Assembly (NCBI GenBank): GCA_964503685.1
Contig: CAZDAW010000010.1
Span: forward strand, 1 to 58,732
Reading direction: 5' to 3'
From: CAZDAW01 sp964503685
Lineage (GTDB): Bacteria > Chloroflexota > Anaerolineae > Anaerolineales > Anaerolineaceae
Length of the DNA stretch: 58,732 bases
Part shown: positions 18,424 through 26,433 of the stretch, piece after piece
Layout: each line of letters starts with the position of its first letter
How positions within the stretch are numbered: position 1 is the first letter of the stretch
The notes under the pieces: generated by a model
What the model was told of the DNA's origin: nothing
Database searches by the model: none
What the model saw: only the letters and a program-made list of their open reading frames with translations
Program-made: the position numbers and the translations under genes

Positions 18424-18855
18424 ATGAATATTCTTATCCACCCAATGACCATTCAGGATTACGATGAGGTTTACGCCCTCTGGGAAAAAACCCCCGGAAT
18501 CGGCCTGAGCGACGCCGATTCCCGTTCAGGCATCCAAAAATATCTTGAACACAATCCGGGGTTCAGCTTCGTGGCCAGAGATGGCAGTCAATTAATCGGC
18601 GCCATCCTCTGCGGGCACGATTCGCGGCGCGGTTATCTTCACCACCTGGCCGTTTCACCCGATTACCGTAACCTTGGCGTTGGCCGTCAACTTGCTGAAA
18701 AATGTCTGGCAGCCCTGGCAAAAGTCGGGATTCAAAAATGCCATATCTTCGTTTTCGAAACCAACCAAAACGCCCGCCAATTTTGGAACTGCATTGGCTG
18801 GAAAACACGTTCCGATATTGTTTTAATGTCGAAAGATATACCGAACCAGGATTGA
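18424..18855 (+). CDS. GNAT family N-acetyltransferase (YpeA-like)
   Basis: This 143-residue enzyme is a GNAT acetyltransferase. The acetyl-CoA motif reads HHLAVSPDYRNLGVGRQLAEKCL, and the C-terminal ETNQNARQFWNCIGWKTR is typical of the YpeA/RimI group, which acetylates small molecules or protein termini. The ATG lies 3 bases after the stop of the membrane protein gene, so both are probably one transcript. A TTG directly before the ATG is an unlikely start. The substrate is unknown. Confidence 0.85.
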   Translation: MNILIHPMTIQDYDEVYALWEKTPGIGLSDADSRSGIQKYLEHNPGFSFVARDGSQLIGAILCGHDSRRGYLHHLAVSPDYRNLGVGRQLAEKCLAALAKVGIQKCHIFVFETNQNARQFWNCIGWKTRSDIVLMSKDIPNQD

Positions 18856-18858
18856 AAA

Positions 18859-18867
18859 TGCTATAAT
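18859..18867 (+). promoter_or_regulatory. Extended -10 promoter (TGCTATAAT)
   Basis: The TG-C-TATAAT element just after the acetyltransferase stop has no good -35, as is usual for extended -10 promoters. It precedes the ATP-grasp gene by about 60 bases. The same sequence recurs at 40012, 57022 and, on the minus strand, 56353. Confidence 0.55.
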
Positions 18868-18929
18868 CATAACAATCATGATGACCAGGTTATTTTTCAG
18901 GTTTATCGGTAAATGATACGGAGCATGGC

Positions 18930-19991
18930 ATGAAAAAATTTAAAGTTGCTGTCCTCGCCAACTTGAAAAAAAATGCGCCCCGCTGGGAAGGGATGCCCCC
19001 TGATCAATGGGACGATCTCGACTCAGAGAAAACCATCAACACCATTGTTGATGTAATCCGTTCAGCAGGCCATATCTGCGAATTTCTCGAAGGAGATGTT
19101 ACATTCTTCGATGCTGTCCGAAAATTCAAACCGGATATTTGCTTCAACCTGTGCGAAGGCCATTTTGGCGATGCCCGTGAAGCGCAAATACCCGCCATGC
19201 TCGAAATGCTGCGCATCCCCTATACTGGCTCAAAGGTGCTCACCCTTGCTCTCGCGTTAGACAAACCGATGACCAAACGCATCTTGCGCTGGCATGAACT
19301 GCCAACGCCCGATTTTCAAACCTTTGAACGCGCCGACGAACCGCTTGATCCATCGCTGCAATTCCCGTTATTCGTCAAGCCCAGCCGCGAAGGAACCGGC
19401 ATGGGCATCAGCGCTCATTCAATTGTGCATAACGAACAGGAGATGCGCGACCAGGTCAAATTTCTTCTGGACAAATACAAACAAACCATCCTGGTTGAGG
19501 AATTCATCGAAGGCCGCGAAGTTACTGTTGGGCTGGTGGGCAACCTCTCAAAACCAGCCGCGCGCCGCCTGCCCCACAACCTCAATGCAAGCCGCATCCA
19601 GGAAGGGTTGCATTTCTTCCCTCCGATGGAAGTGGATCTCAATCCTTACCTTGAAACCGACGTCGTTTACAGTAACCGCCTGAAAGTGGAACTGCCGGAT
19701 AAATTAACCTATCGCTGCCCCGCTCCCCTCGATCAGGACCTGGTCAACCAGTTGAACTGGCTGACGGCTGCCGTCTTTCGCGTCACCGGCGCTCTGGATA
19801 TATCGCGCGTCGACTTTCGCCTCAACAACAAAGAAAACTGGAAACCCTACATTCTGGAAACCAACCCCCTTCCCGGTCTTTCTCCCGGAATCTCCGATAT
19901 CGTCATCGAAGCCGAAGCCGAAGGTATTCATCACCCTGAACTGGTCTTATCCATTCTCGAAACCGCCTTACTGCGTTATGATATGATATAA
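18930..19991 (+). CDS. ATP-grasp ligase related to D-alanine-D-alanine ligase
   Basis: This 353-residue protein has the Ddl-type ATP-grasp fold. The N-terminal part has FNLCEGHFGDAREAQIPAMLEMLRIPYTGS, which corresponds to the Ddl substrate loop; FPLFVKPSREGTGMGIS is the ATP-binding lysine and glycine loop; ILVEEFIEGREVTVGL and the C-terminal RVDFRLN...YILETNPLPGLSPGIS give the metal-binding acidic residues and Asn. Ddl proper joins two D-alanines for peptidoglycan. No cell-wall gene is adjacent, and the N-terminus (LKKNAPRWEGMPPDQWDDLD) is unlike typical Ddl, so another amino acid or peptide may be the substrate. GGAG lies before the ATG. The PilZ gene follows closely. Confidence 0.78.
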   Translation: MKKFKVAVLANLKKNAPRWEGMPPDQWDDLDSEKTINTIVDVIRSAGHICEFLEGDVTFFDAVRKFKPDICFNLCEGHFGDAREAQIPAMLEMLRIPYTGSKVLTLALALDKPMTKRILRWHELPTPDFQTFERADEPLDPSLQFPLFVKPSREGTGMGISAHSIVHNEQEMRDQVKFLLDKYKQTILVEEFIEGREVTVGLVGNLSKPAARRLPHNLNASRIQEGLHFFPPMEVDLNPYLETDVVYSNRLKVELPDKLTYRCPAPLDQDLVNQLNWLTAAVFRVTGALDISRVDFRLNNKENWKPYILETNPLPGLSPGISDIVIEAEAEGIHHPELVLSILETALLRYDMI

Positions 19992-20035
19992 CAACACAGT
20001 CAAATATTTTGGTTTTACCCAAAGGAGAAAATAAA

Positions 20036-20383
20036 GTGGTAGAAGACAGAAGACAACTCAAACGACGGCATTTGATATTTTACCTGCGGGTTTTCGACAT
20101 CAAGACAAACAAACTCCTCGGTCATCTTGTCGATATCACTCCCCAGGGAGTTATGTTAATCAGCGAAAAAACAATCCCGCTGAACACCGATTTTGATCTA
20201 AAAATGGCCCTTCCCTCTAAATCGGGACAGATGCACGCCTTCAACTTTAAAGCCCGAAGCCTGTGGTGCGACAAGGACATAAATCCCGATTTCTATGATA
20301 CCGGTTTTCAACTGATCGATATCGATCAGGAAGACAGAAAAATTATCGAAGACTTGATCGAAGACTTCGGCTTTCGTGATTGA
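20036..20383 (+). CDS. PilZ domain protein, c-di-GMP binding
   Basis: This 115-residue protein is a single PilZ domain, a receptor for the second messenger c-di-GMP. The two binding motifs are visible: the Arg motif in EDRRQLKRRHL at the start and the D-x-[ST]-x-x-G motif as DITPQGVML. The start is GTG 20036, which has AAAGGAG 9 bases before it; an open frame to TTG 20009 would bury that site. It lies 44 bases after the ATP-grasp gene and is probably co-transcribed. The output partner is unknown. A second PilZ protein (33293) and a diguanylate cyclase (40226) are encoded in the same window. Confidence 0.85.
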   Translation: MVEDRRQLKRRHLIFYLRVFDIKTNKLLGHLVDITPQGVMLISEKTIPLNTDFDLKMALPSKSGQMHAFNFKARSLWCDKDINPDFYDTGFQLIDIDQEDRKIIEDLIEDFGFRD

Positions 20384-20488
20384 TCGCTGCTGATTTCTGG
20401 TAAGCTCGCCGGGGGTTCTTTGCGCGGCATTTGAATAAACGAAAAGCAACCGGGAAATCTTTATAACCTGGCTGTTTTGAGTGTTTGA

Positions 20489-21850
20489 GTGGCCCAATCC
20501 AACGTCAATCTGATCTCTCTACGCGGACGTCAGACGTCCGCAGAAATTTTCTCTCAAGGTGACATGCAACGCTTACACATCAGAGGATTGGTACAAATCT
20601 CCCGCCAGGTGCAACAAAAAATCGCTGACGGATTAGCATCAGATGATGCGCAACACGTCCAGCGTTTTGTGCAAGATACCCTCCATCAGGTGGATGCCCT
20701 CTGCCAGAAATACGCCACCACACCCGATCAACTTCCCACCCCCACCGCAAAAGCCTACCAGTATCTCAAGAGCATCGACTGGCAAACGCTCCCGCCAGTT
20801 TCTCCCCCCAAGAAGCCGTCCCCGGCCAATCGTCATTCCCCACCCGCTGCTTCAACCACCGGGGCGCGTCAGTCAAAAAAACGAACGGTTTATCGTTCGC
20901 GTAGTTTACTGGCCGAATGTCAGCAAATCCAGCTTGATATTGAAACGCTCTCCAGGGGCATCAGCGGCGGTCACCGTGAAGCGCTGCTCGAAAAACTGCC
21001 TGAATTTGTCGCCCTTCATGCGCAGATTCAATCCGCCGTCAAATCCTTTGAAACCTCTCTCAAACGCAAAAAAATTACTCCCCAACAGTTAACCCTTCAA
21101 AGCCAGCGCGCCTATCGCTGGCTCAAATCTTTGAGCAAAGTCGAAACATTGATGGACCATTTGCAGACGGTTAAAACAGCCCTCAAAATTGCCAAAGAAT
21201 GGGATATCTCAGCCAATCGCTTGTTTAAACCCGGCGCAAATCGAATCCATTTTATGTTGAGCCCCACGGCAGCTCTCATTCGCAGCCAAAAAAAAGGCAG
21301 CGAGTTCTGGATCACCGTCTCTGAGGGTTTTCGCGCCGCGCCGCTCGAAATCATCCGCCCTCTGGTGAGATCCGTCTTCGTCCCCCAGGCAAAAGAAGAC
21401 CTCGCCAAAATAAAAGCCTACAGCCGCTCCGACTCGTTCAAGCGTATTCTCATGGAACTCGAACCGGTCCACGATGCCCAGGGTAATTACTTCAATCTCG
21501 AGGATATTTTTGCCCGCGTCAATAGCCGCTATTTCGCCAACCAACTGCAAAAACCGCGCCTGCGCTGGAACGAGCGTTTGACCCTGCGAAAATTAGCCCA
21601 CTATGAACTGAGTACGGATACCATCATGGTCAGCCGTTCATTTGACCAGCCGGATACCCCGGTACAGATACTGGAATTTCTCATGTATCACGAGATGCTG
21701 CATAAACATCTGGGAGTTAAAACCACCAACGGACGCAGCTATGCGCACAGCAAACGCTTCAAGGATGCGGAACAGCGTTTTGAAAACTATGCCGAAGTTC
21801 AGACGCTCATTCAGGAACACCTGAAAAAAATCAAACGCCTCAAACGCTAA
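20489..21850 (+). CDS. SprT/M48-like zinc metalloprotease domain protein
   Basis: The C-terminal part of this 453-residue protein carries MYHEMLHKHLGV near residue 402, an HExxH zinc site, followed by a second conserved HSKRFKDAEQRF segment as in SprT-like and M48-like peptidases (HExxH...H..F...E). The zinc site is in a domain that starts near ARVNSRYFANQLQKPRLRW, a typical SprT-like opening. The first 350 residues are helical, lysine- and glutamine-rich, and not recognised. No signal peptide or membrane span is seen. The start is GTG 20489. The gene ends tail to tail with the TPR-CHAT gene, overlapping by 4 bases. A role in protein quality control is possible but not shown. Confidence 0.65.
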   Translation: MAQSNVNLISLRGRQTSAEIFSQGDMQRLHIRGLVQISRQVQQKIADGLASDDAQHVQRFVQDTLHQVDALCQKYATTPDQLPTPTAKAYQYLKSIDWQTLPPVSPPKKPSPANRHSPPAASTTGARQSKKRTVYRSRSLLAECQQIQLDIETLSRGISGGHREALLEKLPEFVALHAQIQSAVKSFETSLKRKKITPQQLTLQSQRAYRWLKSLSKVETLMDHLQTVKTALKIAKEWDISANRLFKPGANRIHFMLSPTAALIRSQKKGSEFWITVSEGFRAAPLEIIRPLVRSVFVPQAKEDLAKIKAYSRSDSFKRILMELEPVHDAQGNYFNLEDIFARVNSRYFANQLQKPRLRWNERLTLRKLAHYELSTDTIMVSRSFDQPDTPVQILEFLMYHEMLHKHLGVKTTNGRSYAHSKRFKDAEQRFENYAEVQTLIQEHLKKIKRLKR

Positions 21851-24800
21851 CCTTTTCCCTCTTTTTCCCTCTCTTTTTCTTTGGCCTTCTCTTCCTCTTC
21901 GGCCTCGATTACTTTTAACACATCCACTGCATTCCGCAAAAAATCCTCAAACCAGTCTCTGATCTCGGCGGCGCGCTCTTTGGCGTCGTTATCCTCCCCT
22001 TCGATGGTCGGATAATGGCGCAGCAGGCTTTCCCGCTTCGCCCGCGCCGACCTCGAATCGTAATTTTCCGGTAAAAATAGCCCCCGTAATGTCGTCGATT
22101 CTTCAAACATCGTAATAATCATGTGCGCCAGTCGCAGCAGATCAGGTAAATTTTTCGCTTCAGACGCCAGAGCAGGGATATCTTTCATCTTCAACAACGT
22201 TCGCGAGAGCGCCTGGCGTCGATCAGTTCCCATATCCCCCAATACATGACTGGGATTGCGCGCCAGATAATTACCCAGAATCACCGCATGCGTCACCATC
22301 ATTTCGGCGTCTTTAAACCGCCCGGCCGGTAAATCTTCGTTTTTAATCTTTTTTATCCGCTTGTTCAGGTCGCTTTTGCCTGTCTGATACTGTTCCAAAC
22401 GCGGCAAATGTCCAAGACCGTAAACCATCATATTGGCCCAATAATAGGGATGTTCCCACCCCTTGCGTCCGCTGACCGCCCGAGTTGCTTCGCGCAAGGC
22501 TTCAACCGGCGGGTTGCCGGCTGCCACACCGGCATAAAACACCTCGTTGGCCACCTGCTTTGAGGTGTTATTCACCGTCCATAAATTGGCTGCAACCACA
22601 GGCGCGCCGGCGCAAAACGGTGATTGCACCAACACCATCATTTCATTAACATGCCGCATATTCCAGCGCGTTGTCAACGCAGATCCCAGCGTCACCAGGC
22701 GCGTTTGGTTGAAATGCAGCTCATTCAATATCCGCTGAACAGTCAGCCAGCCCCCCATACGCAGCCCCATCCGCTCCTGCCAGTTCTGTTCATACCACGC
22801 TTCTGTCCCAAAATGAATAATCTCCTGGCCTGTTGTCTGGCGGGTAAATTCTTCCGGCGTCGCCCGCTCATCGCTCAGAGTCACCGCCTGCGGGAAATAA
22901 TGCACCACGCTCTTGATCTCTTCGACGGCGTTGGATACGAAATGCTCCCCTGTTGGGTCGCCCGAATAAGCGACAGCTAAGAGCTTCTTCGGCGGCGTTT
23001 GAAAACTGGCCTTGCTCCGCCGGCGCTGTTCGACCAGCATATTCAACACGCTCAAATTGGGCGCAAACAGAACCGCATATTCCTGCAACAGGTAACTCTT
23101 TTCAGCCTGATTGCGCGCTGCAATCAACGGCAGCCGGTTCATCTCGCCGTACGGCGCGAGAAATACCACGCCCCCGCGGGGAGGAAAATAAGCTTTCAGG
23201 GGAACGATCAGAGCTTCATACCACTCATCGATGACATCCAGATATCGCGCACATTGCCCTGCCGGGTAAACAACATCCTCCACCCAGTTAATGCTTTCGC
23301 GCATCAAACGATCGTGCGCCCGCGGCAGCGGAAGATAATTCACCTCGTTTTGCGTAACCACAAACGCCCCCCAGCCTTCTTTGTGCCGGTAATACTCAAC
23401 CAGCGGCGCTCCCAGAATAGCTGATAATTTCTTCGCCTGCCCGATCGTAATGCTGTGAGGCTGCTGAGTGGCTGATACAGAAGGCGAACGCATGGCAATT
23501 CGTTCACGCAGTATTCTCTTCTCGTATGCCAAGCTTTCCAGCCGTCGGATGACCTCGCTCGTTTTCTCGGCATTGCCGCAGACTTCTTTGCTGCCCAGGT
23601 AAACCTGATAATGGTCAATCTGCTGGTTGATTTCCTGTAACTGAATCAAGGCTTCCTGCAGCAGGTTATCATCTTTACTCGTTGCTACGTATCCAGCGCT
23701 GTCGAGCAGATCAATCAACGGGCGTCCTTTAGCTATCGTGGCATAGGCCAGGGCAGCCTCCATATCTCCCTCTCGCAGGCAGCAGGATACCAGACGCGCA
23801 TACAAATCGTTATTCTGCTCTTGAAATTCCGGCCACTCAATGCCGATCAGAATATTGCCCTGCATGGCATTCAGCGCATCATGAGCCAACACCAGCGCTT
23901 CGCGTGCTTCGTGATAGCGCCCCTGATCGAAGAACAGGCGGCCAAGTTGATATGCGCTGAGCAAACATTTCTGCGGCATAAAACGGGGTGTGCGCACAGT
24001 CAACGCCGCCCGGTAATAATCCACCACAATATCGACATTCTGCGCCCGCTGGCCGCGCAGCCGTAATTCGTATGACAACGCCAGATTATTCTGCGTCGTC
24101 GCCCATTCGTCAGGAAAAATCTCTTTCTTAAATACCTCCAGCGCCCGCGTAAAGTAAGTGATCGACTTTTCAATATTGCCTGCCTGCCCGGCCAGGCTGC
24201 CGTCAGCAAAGATCAACCCTAAATTATTCTGTATCTTCGCCCACTCTACCGGATAATCGCGCCGGTTATAGATCTCGAACGCCATCACATAATGCTCAAT
24301 GGCCAGCCCCAGGTTGGTGACGCGCTGCACCCGCATCTGAGTATAGATATCGGCCAGATGAATATGCGTGTTGGCATACTCAACCGGGAAAGCCTGCTTC
24401 GTGTAAACAGACAATCCCTGTTCGCAATAGCGAATAGCTTCGACCAGGTTATCCGAATAAGTCCCCTTAACCCGTTTTTGATACGTATTCGCCAGGTTGA
24501 TTTGAATCCCCGCCCAGACAAGCGGATAAGCCTGCGCCGTATAAACCTCGCAGGCGTGGGTGTAATACTCAATCGCCGCCTCCACATTCTTGCCGCGCTC
24601 GCCCCGCATCCGCGCCATGCACGCTTCAGCCAACAGCACTTGCAAACTCGCCCACATTCTGGAATTTGCTTCACGCGTGTACACCTGAAGCGCCTGCTCA
24701 AAACAGAGAAACGCCTGTTCGATGTTCTCGCCGCGTTCTCCTGAGAGATTGTTCAGATAGCAAATACCCAATTCAATCTGCAGGTCTGCCCATTTTTCTG

Positions 24801-24924
24801 GCGAAGCAGCCTGTGTATATCGCTGCAAGGCTGCCTGGCACAGGCTGATCTTGCGCGGAATGTCTTCTATGCGAGTTAATTTTTTAATTTCGTCAAAAAC
24901 GTTCGGCTGCAATTCTTCAACCAT
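21847..24924 (-). CDS. TPR-CHAT protein with altered catalytic site
   Basis: This 1025-residue protein starts with about six TPR units of 50-60 residues (repeating 'W A..Q.NL...Y..R..G.R..N.E.AI.YY..AL.VYT....P'), has a middle helical stretch, and a CHAT domain (about residues 520-880) recognisable by EYYRHKEGWGAFVV, LAPYGEMNRLPLIAA, and APVVAANLWTVNNTSKQVANEVFY. CHAT domains are caspase-like cysteine proteases. Here the His motif, normally H-x-x-x-HG, reads IIHFGTEAWY near residue 700, and the Cys motif, normally LSACETG, reads LGSALTTR near residue 745, so neither catalytic residue is in place. A 150-residue charged tail follows. A TATAAT box 7 bases before the ATG suggests a leaderless mRNA. 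Confidence 0.85.
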   Translation of the reverse strand: MVEELQPNVFDEIKKLTRIEDIPRKISLCQAALQRYTQAASPEKWADLQIELGICYLNNLSGERGENIEQAFLCFEQALQVYTREANSRMWASLQVLLAEACMARMRGERGKNVEAAIEYYTHACEVYTAQAYPLVWAGIQINLANTYQKRVKGTYSDNLVEAIRYCEQGLSVYTKQAFPVEYANTHIHLADIYTQMRVQRVTNLGLAIEHYVMAFEIYNRRDYPVEWAKIQNNLGLIFADGSLAGQAGNIEKSITYFTRALEVFKKEIFPDEWATTQNNLALSYELRLRGQRAQNVDIVVDYYRAALTVRTPRFMPQKCLLSAYQLGRLFFDQGRYHEAREALVLAHDALNAMQGNILIGIEWPEFQEQNNDLYARLVSCCLREGDMEAALAYATIAKGRPLIDLLDSAGYVATSKDDNLLQEALIQLQEINQQIDHYQVYLGSKEVCGNAEKTSEVIRRLESLAYEKRILRERIAMRSPSVSATQQPHSITIGQAKKLSAILGAPLVEYYRHKEGWGAFVVTQNEVNYLPLPRAHDRLMRESINWVEDVVYPAGQCARYLDVIDEWYEALIVPLKAYFPPRGGVVFLAPYGEMNRLPLIAARNQAEKSYLLQEYAVLFAPNLSVLNMLVEQRRRSKASFQTPPKKLLAVAYSGDPTGEHFVSNAVEEIKSVVHYFPQAVTLSDERATPEEFTRQTTGQEIIHFGTEAWYEQNWQERMGLRMGGWLTVQRILNELHFNQTRLVTLGSALTTRWNMRHVNEMMVLVQSPFCAGAPVVAANLWTVNNTSKQVANEVFYAGVAAGNPPVEALREATRAVSGRKGWEHPYYWANMMVYGLGHLPRLEQYQTGKSDLNKRIKKIKNEDLPAGRFKDAEMMVTHAVILGNYLARNPSHVLGDMGTDRRQALSRTLLKMKDIPALASEAKNLPDLLRLAHMIITMFEESTTLRGLFLPENYDSRSARAKRESLLRHYPTIEGEDNDAKERAAEIRDWFEDFLRNAVDVLKVIEAEEEEKAKEKEREKEGKG

Positions 24925-24931
24925 ACTCTAA

Positions 24932-24937
24932 ATTATA
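24932..24937 (-). promoter_or_regulatory. -10 element of a probably leaderless mRNA
   Basis: On the minus strand TATAAT is followed by 7 bases and then the ATG of the TPR-CHAT gene. Transcription would start at or next to the A of the ATG. No ribosome site is present, which fits. Confidence 0.55.
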
Positions 24938-25024
24938 TCCAATTGCCGCATGCCACGATAGCGATTCGCGCTCTGGAACAGCAGCCTTCATGCAATAATC
25001 ATTTGCCCCCCAGAAACTGCCTCC

Positions 25025-25888
25025 TCAAAAATCCGTTTTCCTTACTGCAATCCAGACCTCTGTATGGACCTTTTTTGTATACTGACATCCAGACGGATAA
25101 ACTTCAATATCCGGTAACTCCGCATACGTATAGCCGGACGCCGGAAGCCATTCCGTAAAGAACCGTCTGAATATCGTCTGGATCGAATCAGGTAATGAGC
25201 CATAACAGTCAAAGATCACCCACGTGGCTGCCGGTATTTCATAAACAGAAAGGTTCTTCGCTGCATCCTTATCCGTCGCCGCTGCAATATAATAATAAAT
25301 CTCAGCCGGGTTTTGATAAACAGAGACGCCCAGAATCCCGCCCGGCGCCTGGTTGTTCAATCGGCATATTTGCGAGAAGACTCTGGCATGCAGAGTGGCT
25401 TTCCAGAATCTGGGCACGATCTCAAAATTCCGTTCAATATCCTCATACAGGGCAGTTCGCACGCCAGCGATTCGAATGGGACCCTTCTTTTCAACCCGGT
25501 AACGCATGGTTTCGCCCCCCCTGACGGTGATTGAAAAGCTGATACGCGGGTAAGCGTTTAAGGGCGTCCCCTCAACCCGCGCCGCCGTCGGCGCAACCCC
25601 ATGCACACTTTGAAATGCACGATTGAACGACGCCGCGGATGGATACCCATATTTCGACCCCACATCCATCACCCTGATATCGCTGGTCTGCAATTCAAAA
25701 GCTGCCAGGGTCATCCGCCTGCGTCGAATATATTCAGAAAGCGTAATATCGGCAACGTAAGAGAACATCCGCTGGAAATAATACGGCGAACAACAGGCAA
25801 TTTTTGCCGCTTTTTCATAAGAAACATCCCCGGCCAGGTTATCCTCTATATAATCAATGGCCTGACTCAACCGACTTAACCATTCCAT
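25025..25888 (-). CDS. AraC family regulator with GyrI-like effector domain
   Basis: This 287-residue regulator has an N-terminal double helix-turn-helix of the AraC type (SQAIDYIEDNLAGDVSYEKAAKIACCSPYYFQRMFSYVADITLSEYIRRRRMTLAAFELQ...KYGYPSAASFNRAFQSVHGVAPTAAR) and a C-terminal GyrI-like domain (about 120-285) that binds small, often hydrophobic or cationic molecules. This layout is like Rob and SAV-type regulators. It is transcribed away from the polyferredoxin/AOR operon, with 137 bases between the two starts, so it might control that operon or itself, but this is only positional. Confidence 0.88.
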   Translation of the reverse strand: MEWLSRLSQAIDYIEDNLAGDVSYEKAAKIACCSPYYFQRMFSYVADITLSEYIRRRRMTLAAFELQTSDIRVMDVGSKYGYPSAASFNRAFQSVHGVAPTAARVEGTPLNAYPRISFSITVRGGETMRYRVEKKGPIRIAGVRTALYEDIERNFEIVPRFWKATLHARVFSQICRLNNQAPGGILGVSVYQNPAEIYYYIAAATDKDAAKNLSVYEIPAATWVIFDCYGSLPDSIQTIFRRFFTEWLPASGYTYAELPDIEVYPSGCQYTKKVHTEVWIAVRKTDF

Positions 25889-25988
25889 TCCATCACCTCA
25901 ACGCGGTTGAGTTTAGCACAATAAAAAATAAACGGCTACCCTTTAGTTTAGTCATCTGTTGACGTTTCTATTTTCACAGGATATGCGC

Positions 25989-25994
25989 TATAAT
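25989..25994 (+). promoter_or_regulatory. -10 element before the polyferredoxin/AOR operon
   Basis: TATAAT (in GCGCTATAATCC) lies 31 bases before the polyferredoxin ATG, with a proper ribosome site (CAGGAG) in between. The TTGACG at about 25960 is too far to serve as -35 at normal spacing. Confidence 0.45.
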
Positions 25995-26025
25995 CCTTCA
26001 AATTACCATTCTTGCAGGAGACTCT

Positions 26026-26433
26026 ATGGTTAAACGTTTATCCGTGATTGACGTGGATCGCTGCGTGGGGTGCCAGTCGTGCATGTTCGCCTGCGCCCGG
26101 CGCGCCGGCAGCGGCGGGCTGGAAGGCGCCAGCCTGCTGGTGCGCTCCGAAGGCGGCATCCGTAAAGGTTTCATCGTCTCCGTCTGCCGGGCATGTTCCG
26201 ATCCTCCCTGCGCCCGCGTTTGCCCGACCGAAGCGCTCATCCCGCGTGAAGGCGGCGGCGTTCACCGTAAGCCCGATTTATGTATCGGCTGCCGCAACTG
26301 CGTCGAAGCCTGTCCCTTCAAAGCCGTCTTTTGGGACGACGAACAAAACAAACCCATCATTTGTGTTTATTGCGGCATCTGCGCCGATTACTGCCCCTAC
26401 GGCGTGCTGGCGCATGAGGAGGTGCAGCGATGA
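26026..26433 (+). CDS. Polyferredoxin with four [4Fe-4S] motifs (AOR partner)
   Basis: This 135-residue protein has 16 cysteines in four cluster motifs: Cys13/16/19/23, Cys54/57/62/66, Cys86/89/92/96 and Cys113/116/119/123. It is the electron-transfer subunit type found with bacterial tungsten aldehyde oxidoreductases (AorA-like), where it forms a conductive wire. A GGAG site precedes the ATG. The stop overlaps the start of the AOR gene by four bases (ATGA), so the two are translated together in a fixed ratio. No flavin NADH subunit (AorC) is next to it, so the electron acceptor is open. Confidence 0.9.
   Translation: MVKRLSVIDVDRCVGCQSCMFACARRAGSGGLEGASLLVRSEGGIRKGFIVSVCRACSDPPCARVCPTEALIPREGGGVHRKPDLCIGCRNCVEACPFKAVFWDDEQNKPIICVYCGICADYCPYGVLAHEEVQR

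Noticed and set aside
21847..24924. Active caspase-like defence protease
   Set aside because: Both expected catalytic residues are absent, and no CRISPR, gasdermin or other defence gene is adjacent.
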